Notes under the pieces: model-generated
What the model saw: the letters and a program-made list of their open reading frames with translations, nothing else
Told to the model about the DNA's origin: nothing
The model's database searches: none
In this document: one piece after another, positions 58,601 to 64,000 of the stretch
Numbering within the stretch: the first letter of the stretch is position 1
How the letters are laid out: every line of letters starts with the position of its first letter
Position numbers and translations under genes: made by a program
Assembly (NCBI RefSeq): GCF_002999335.1
Contig: NW_020312458.1
Coordinates: 178,133-242,132, forward strand
Direction of reading: 5' to 3'
Source of the DNA: Cyclospora cayetanensis
Lineage: Eukaryota; Apicomplexa; Conoidasida; Eucoccidiorida; Eimeriidae
Length of the DNA: 64,000 nt

Positions 58601-61600
58601 TATAGACTTCTTGGTACGCGAGATAGAAGGGAAAGGAGGGGAAGACGCGTTAACCATTAACGCCACCGGTTCGGAGATGACAATGGCAGTTGTAGGTGCA
58701 GCGTGCAACTTGCCAGGAGGAAGTACATCGCTCAGTTCTTTTTGGGATGCTCTTATGTGCGGCGTCGATGCAATGGTGGAGGTTCCGCGGTCCAGGTCAG
58801 CAGAGCAGCCCTTATCCAGTATATGTGTCTTTCGCGTAGCAGCGCACGTGCTTAGGCTGCAAAAGAGGCATTGCTGGCATACATTTACGCGCTGCCTAGG
58901 GTATGTGTGCTGCCTCGCTATGATGCAGGTGGGATGTAGAGGACTACTTTGACCCTGATCCCGACGCAGAAGGAAAAATGTACATCCGAGAAGGCGGTTT
59001 TATTGAAAATGCGGAGTTCTTCGACGCCTCATTTTTCAGGATATCCTTGGCCGAGGTAAGAGAGTTGGCCCCAACAGCACGTTTCTCTTTGAAAATTTGT
59101 CGTATCTTCCACATGTTCTTCTTGCAAACGCAGTGTGCACGTCTGGGGTGTATGTAGTGAGGTGGCGGCCTTGTATTTTGCGCTTGCTGGGGCACCCGCA
59201 GGCGTCGAGTATGGATCCTCAACAACGGCTCTTGCTGGAAGTCGGCTACGAGGCTCTGCACGACAGTGGCTTCGATAAGGACAGCTTGCTACGTGCAAAT
59301 ATCGGAACCTTTGTGGGATGCTGCTGCAATGAGTGGCAGCAAACATGTGCTCAGATGGGTCTGGGGATAAGCAGCTTTACAGCAACGAGCCATGCGCCCT
59401 CGATCTTATCAAACCGCCTCTCGTATACGTTGGGGATGTTAGGCCCCTCGTTGACCGTGGATACCGCGTGTTCATCTTCGTTAGTAGCGTTGCACATAGC
59501 CATTCAGGAAATCAAGGCAGGAAGCTGCTTCTCTGCTTTGGTTGCTGGTGTGAACCTCATGCTGTCACCTAACGTCACAGTTGCCTTCTGCAAGGCTCGC
59601 ATGATGGCTCCGGATGCTCGGTGCAAAACATTTGATGCCAGCGCCAATGGCTATGTCCGCGGAGAAGGCCTCGGTGCCATCGTCATAAAACCCCTGTCAG
59701 AGGCTATGAAAGAGGACAGCCGCATCATCTGTATCGTTCGTGGGACTGCAGTTAACCATGGAGGGCGAGCTGCCAGCTTAACGGCGCCTAGTGGCCCCTC
59801 GCAAGAGCGAATCATTCGAACGGCTCTACGCAATGCCAATGTGACCCCTGACGAGGTTCTATTTGTTGAAACACACGGAACAGGCACCTCCCTGGGTGAC
59901 CCCATAGAAGTGGGTGCTCTCAAATCAGTATTTAGGTCCAGCAGGGACTCACCCCTTCTTTTGGGAGCCGTCAAAACCAACATTGGACATCTTGAAGGTG
60001 CAGCAGGTATTGCAGGCTTCCTCAAGTCCGCACTCGCCCTGCGTCACAAGCAGATGCCCCCGAACCTCCATTTCAAAACGTGGAATCCACATATTGACTT
60101 GAAGGGGGCGAAGTTCATCTGCCCAGTGACTGGCCTCCCGATAACGCCCCCAAAGGGGAAGCAACGCATTGGTGGAGTCAGCTCCTTCGGATTTGGAGGA
60201 GCAAATGCGCATGCAGTCCTGCAGGAGGCGCCTCACGTGTGCGAGTTGCGGCGGCCATGCAAGGCGCAGAAGCCAACGGCTGTGTGTTTCATGTTTGGTA
60301 GTCAAGGCGTGGAGGACTTGGAAAAATGCCGCGGGCTCTATGACGGCAACCCCGTATTTGCCAAGGTTCTAAATGACTGCGGTGACATACTTAAGCGGCT
60401 AGTCAGCGTTCCGCTGCTCTCTATTCTCTTTTCTGACCAGGATACGCCAAGATCTGCGGAGAGGGCGCATGGCCAGCAACCCCAGCAGTGGCTTCGACAA
60501 ACGCGATTTGCAGAGCCCGTCCTATTCGCCTTCGAATACGCTCTTGGAAAAAGCTTGATTGCGCAGGGTGTCAAGCCGGATGCAGTGATGGGAGTTGGAG
60601 TAGGCGAGTTTGTGGCCGCTGCTATCGCGGGCGTCATGAGCTTAGAGGACGGTCTACGGGTTGCCTGCCAGCGCGCGAAGCTTGTCGAGACTTTTTTGCC
60701 ATCGGACGCCGTTGCTGTGGCCTGCAGAGCTGGCGAAAAGGACGTGGAAATGGCGATTTCTGAGGCTGGGGGTGTTGCGGGTTCCAGTTCATCTGTTGCG
60801 ATGTCTCTGATCTATGGCCAGAAGCAGCTGGTCCTGTCGGGCATACAGTCGGAGCTGGAGTCGGTGTTGATGAAGCTGGACATAGCGGGGCGCTTCAAGT
60901 ACTTGCAAGACCGTGTAAGCTTTTCTTCTCCACTTCTCTCGGATGTCATTACTCCTCTTGAGCGGATCATGAGCGGCGTGAAGCTTTCGCGGCCGTCCGT
61001 GCGAATGATTTGCGCAACGACTGGCGAGTTCTGTGATGAGCAAGTTCTAAGCGGTCACTACTGGACCCGCCACTTGACGCGGACGGTGCGATTCGATCAG
61101 TGCATCAGCAACCTCGTGTCAGCCGGGTGCAAGTTGCTCGTGGAGATAAACGGCAGGGCTGCTCTCATCAGGATGGGCCAGCAGAGTGTGGACGAAACGG
61201 CGAAGGACGTGGAGTGGGTGTTTGCGTTCCCGGCAGCTGACGAGGAGACAAGCGAAAGGCAGACAACATCCGTGCAGAAGTGCCTGTCAGTTCTGAACCG
61301 CATTGGTGAGCAGCTAGAGATGGAGCATGGCCTGCACGGCCACGACGAGCTGCTCTATCACAGAAAGCCGATCCCCTGGGTGCAGATCCCGCATCCTTTT
61401 GTGGGGAAACATCGAGAACTTGGGGTCGGGGAGTTCTTATTCGAAACCTCGTTTCCTCGCCGGGCAGTGCCGCTATTCGCCGATCACATGGTCAATGGAA
61501 AAGCCATGATGCCAGGCATGGGGATGGCAGAGATTGTAGCGAGTGCTGCCTTCGCACTGGACCTGAAAACGGCCTCTGGGGCGGTCGCTCTTGAGAATGT

Positions 61601-64000
61601 ATTCTTTGAGAGGCCCATGATGATTGGTTCCCAGCGTGTGACGTACGAGTTCAACACGCGAACAGGAACACACACTTGTGGCAGGCGCAGTCCACGCACA
61701 GTGCGAACGCCGCGAAGAGTCAATGACGCTTATGTACGGAGGCCTCGTGCTGATAGCGATTCGCGGGGTCTGTCGACCCCTGGTCATGCCAGCCCGACGC
61801 TTGCGCCCAGTGCTTGGCTTGTTTCGCCTTCGAGCAGCAAGGCCAGCACCCCGAAACTGGCTTCCTCCGAGCCTAAATCGAGAGACAACAGGCTGAAAGT
61901 TGAACTCGAAGAGGTCTCCCAGTCCCTTCTGTCGAATCGGGGAGCTTTGCCCGATGATCACGTTGTTCCCCAAGATCTCGAACTCACGATTCGCTGCCAT
62001 ATCATGAAAAACCTGGGGGTCGAGCTACGCAGCGTCTGGGATGATGAAACCAGTGTCCACTGCAGCGCGAGCATTGTTCTTAGCGAGCAGCAGAAGGAGG
62101 AAACACTCCCGTCTTTGAAAGAGCTCCAGGAAAGGTGCAACCAGCCAGTTTCAGTTCCGCAGCTGTACGAGTCCTTGTTCGACTTAGGATTGCAGTACGG
62201 GCCTCGCTTTCGCTCTGTCAATCATATTTCGCGGTCTGAATCCGAAGCTCTCGCTCGCCTCATGCTTCCTGAAGGCTGCAAACAGGATTCCTTCGAAAGC
62301 GGCTTTTTGGTGCATCCCGCGCTTCTTGACGGCGCCCTTCATGTGAGCTGCTTAGTAGGATATCTGCAAAAAGTTGTGTGTCATTGTTTGTTGGTTGCGG
62401 GGGACAACAAGCCAAGAGCCTTTTGTTGCTGGGCAAGAGGTGCTGGCAGTCCCTTACTTAGCTTCCCATAAATTTATACCCGGGTGTTTCTGCATGCGCC
62501 TTTGCAGGTTGCGGCGTCGCTCATTGGGAGGCACGCTTCCCGCGCGCACGTCTCGATGGTTCCCGTAGGGGCAGGCCGCATTTTGCTCCGGAAGCTGGAG
62601 GGGAAGGCGGGATGCTGGGCCCATGTAGAGCTCCTCGAATGCCGTTCGCGCTCAGCGATGGTGAATGTCAGGCTGTTCGACGACAGTTGGCAGGTGGCAG
62701 CCTCCTTGGAAAAGGTTTACCTGAGAAATGTGGATATTGGGGGGAGCGTTGGCGCCAGCATTCCTAGAGATCTCATTTGGAAGGTCAAGTGGGAGAAGCG
62801 AGCCGAGTTGACCGCACAGCCGCAAGACTTCGTCGCCGGAAAAGGGCCCGTATTAGTCATTGGAGGCAGTCTTCAGCTCATGGAAGCGCTTTCGAATTCA
62901 CTTGGAGGCGAGGATTTCGGCAGAGTGCTGAGTGTAGAGGACATCCCCTCGACCAGGGCAGACGTGCAAGAGCTCCTCGCAAGTGGTAACTGGAGGGCGA
63001 TCGCCTTTGTGGAGGCCTTGACGGCTGACGAGTATGCAGCCCTCGACGTTCCCCATGCAGCTATCCGTCTTCTCCAAGCCTACTCTGCTCTGCTAAGCAA
63101 TGGCTCCAACATGCCTCCCGTCTGGCTCTTCACCAGCGGCATCATGGATTCGCCGCAAGAGGAAGCACAAACTCCATCCCCGCCAGATCTGCCTGCCCAT
63201 GCCGGCCTTTGGGGGCTGGCGAAGGCAGCGCGGCTGGAAATAGGTGCCTCTACGGGCACGACAACGCAAATCGGGTGTCTGGATATTGAACAGCTGGAAA
63301 AAGATGACGATGTAGCGAAGGCCATTGTGACGTTCTTGCGTTCAAGCATGGCAACCTCAGACGAAAGCGAGCTGATGCTGCGGGGCAACACGCTGTACGC
63401 AGCACGGATTGAAAAAAGCGATTTAGCCGTACGGGGGGCCCTCGAATTGTACATGCCGGAGAGAGGGGCAATTTCGAACTTGGTGGTGAGGCCGCAAGCT
63501 TTCGCAGCGCGGGTGCCGCCTGCATACAACCAAGTTGAAGTGCGTGTAAGGGCCGTTGGGCTCAATTTCCGGGATGTTCTCAACGTCATGGATTTATATC
63601 CTGGCGATCCAGGGCCCCCTGGCGCAGACTTCGCCGGCACTGTGGTGGCTGTTGGCGATGACGTCGAACATGTTCGTGTAGGAGATCGCGTTTACGGCAT
63701 TGCTCCGGGGGCGCTGCGGACTTATGCAACAACAGACGCAAACCTTGTCCGCCGCGCTCCGTCTTCGCTTGGCTTTGAGGCTTCCGCAGCACTCCCAGTA
63801 GTTGCGGCTACTGTCGAGCACGCCCTTGGAGATGTGGCGCAAGTCAGGCCTGGCGCCAAGGTTCTTATTCATGCCGCAACGGGAGGGGTCGGCTTGATTG
63901 CCATTCAGCATTGCCAGCGCGTAGGCGCCACTGTCTATGCAACTTGCAGTGGGGGGCCAAAGGAAGCCTACTTGAAATCTCTTGGGATTCAGTACATTAC
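55679..64000 (+). CDS. Type I fatty acid/polyketide synthase, 5' part (FAAL-ACP-KS-AT-DH-psiKR-ER)
   Basis: Exons are 55679-56314, 56468-56727, 56880-57147, 57286-57529, 57628-58795, 58929-59055, 59202-62342 and 62508 to beyond the window. The loading fatty acyl-AMP ligase (to about 58.27 kb) has FTSGSTSEPKGVMVTH, PAYGLAEHTL, RGRNYYPPDIE and LPKTSSGKLRR. The ACP has GVDSIAAVEL with the phosphopantetheine Ser. The ketosynthase (58.68-60.23 kb) has Cys in DTACSSS and His in HGTGTSLGDP and NIGHLEGAAG. The acyltransferase (60.26-61.3 kb) reads GVGVGE instead of GHSxGE. The dehydratase (61.35-62.4 kb) keeps His in FADHMVNGK and Asp in HPALLDGALH. A non-catalytic KR-like region precedes the enoyl reductase (from 63.45 kb; HAATGGVGLIAIQ binds NADPH). 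Related giant synthases in Cryptosporidium and Toxoplasma elongate fatty acids in modules. The start ATG is the first in an otherwise open frame. Confidence 0.96.

Noticed and set aside
1..64000. CRISPR arrays, bacterial operons, ribosome binding sites and rho-independent terminators
   Set aside because: The genes are intron-split and eukaryotic. The tandem arrays found are micro- and minisatellites without spacer structure.

Overview
The window is nuclear DNA of an apicomplexan parasite, most likely a coccidian of the genus Eimeria. Three things point there. All recognisable genes are eukaryotic and split by short GT-AG introns. Coding exons between about 4.7 and 36 kb are packed with CAG runs giving polyGln, polyAla and polySer tracts. 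The repeat-laden segment alternates with repeat-poor segments (1-4.7 kb and 36-55 kb). Species and function calls come from reading the sequence; no database search was run. Exon joins were chosen by splice motif and reading phase, and every gene given with a full exon list sums to a whole number of codons.

Layout of the repeat-rich half: a CW zinc-finger protein (4743-12243, +), a WDR55-type WD40 protein (13963-16904, +), an unidentified membrane protein (17881-21838, -), mitochondrial pyruvate carrier 2 (22668-23629, +), LSm3 (24367-25660, -) and a large Tousled-like kinase (26272-35940, +). Several introns here carry long TGTA/TGTG microsatellites, and one carries a G-rich minisatellite.

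The repeat-poor part (36-55 kb) holds fructose-bisphosphate aldolase (40042-41604, -), an ERCC1-like repair protein (about 42596-43659, +), a thioredoxin-fold protein lacking CxxC (44213-45333, -) and a few unidentified coding-like stretches. It also holds the decayed remains of two Ty3/gypsy-type retrotransposons. A dispersed repeat of about 300 bp occurs five times in the window, and two direct copies flank the better preserved element, so it is probably its LTR.

The last 8.3 kb is the 5' part of a giant type I fatty acid/polyketide synthase, running off the window. Domain order is fatty acyl-AMP ligase, ACP, KS, AT, DH, a structural (pseudo-KR) region and ER. The KS and DH keep their catalytic residues, but the AT has lost both its Ser and His and should be inactive. 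This is the most striking functional oddity seen.

The genes are mostly unrelated housekeeping functions (mRNA decay/splicing, ribosome biogenesis, chromatin, DNA repair, pyruvate import, glycolysis, lipid/polyketide synthesis). Nothing suggests an operon-like system.
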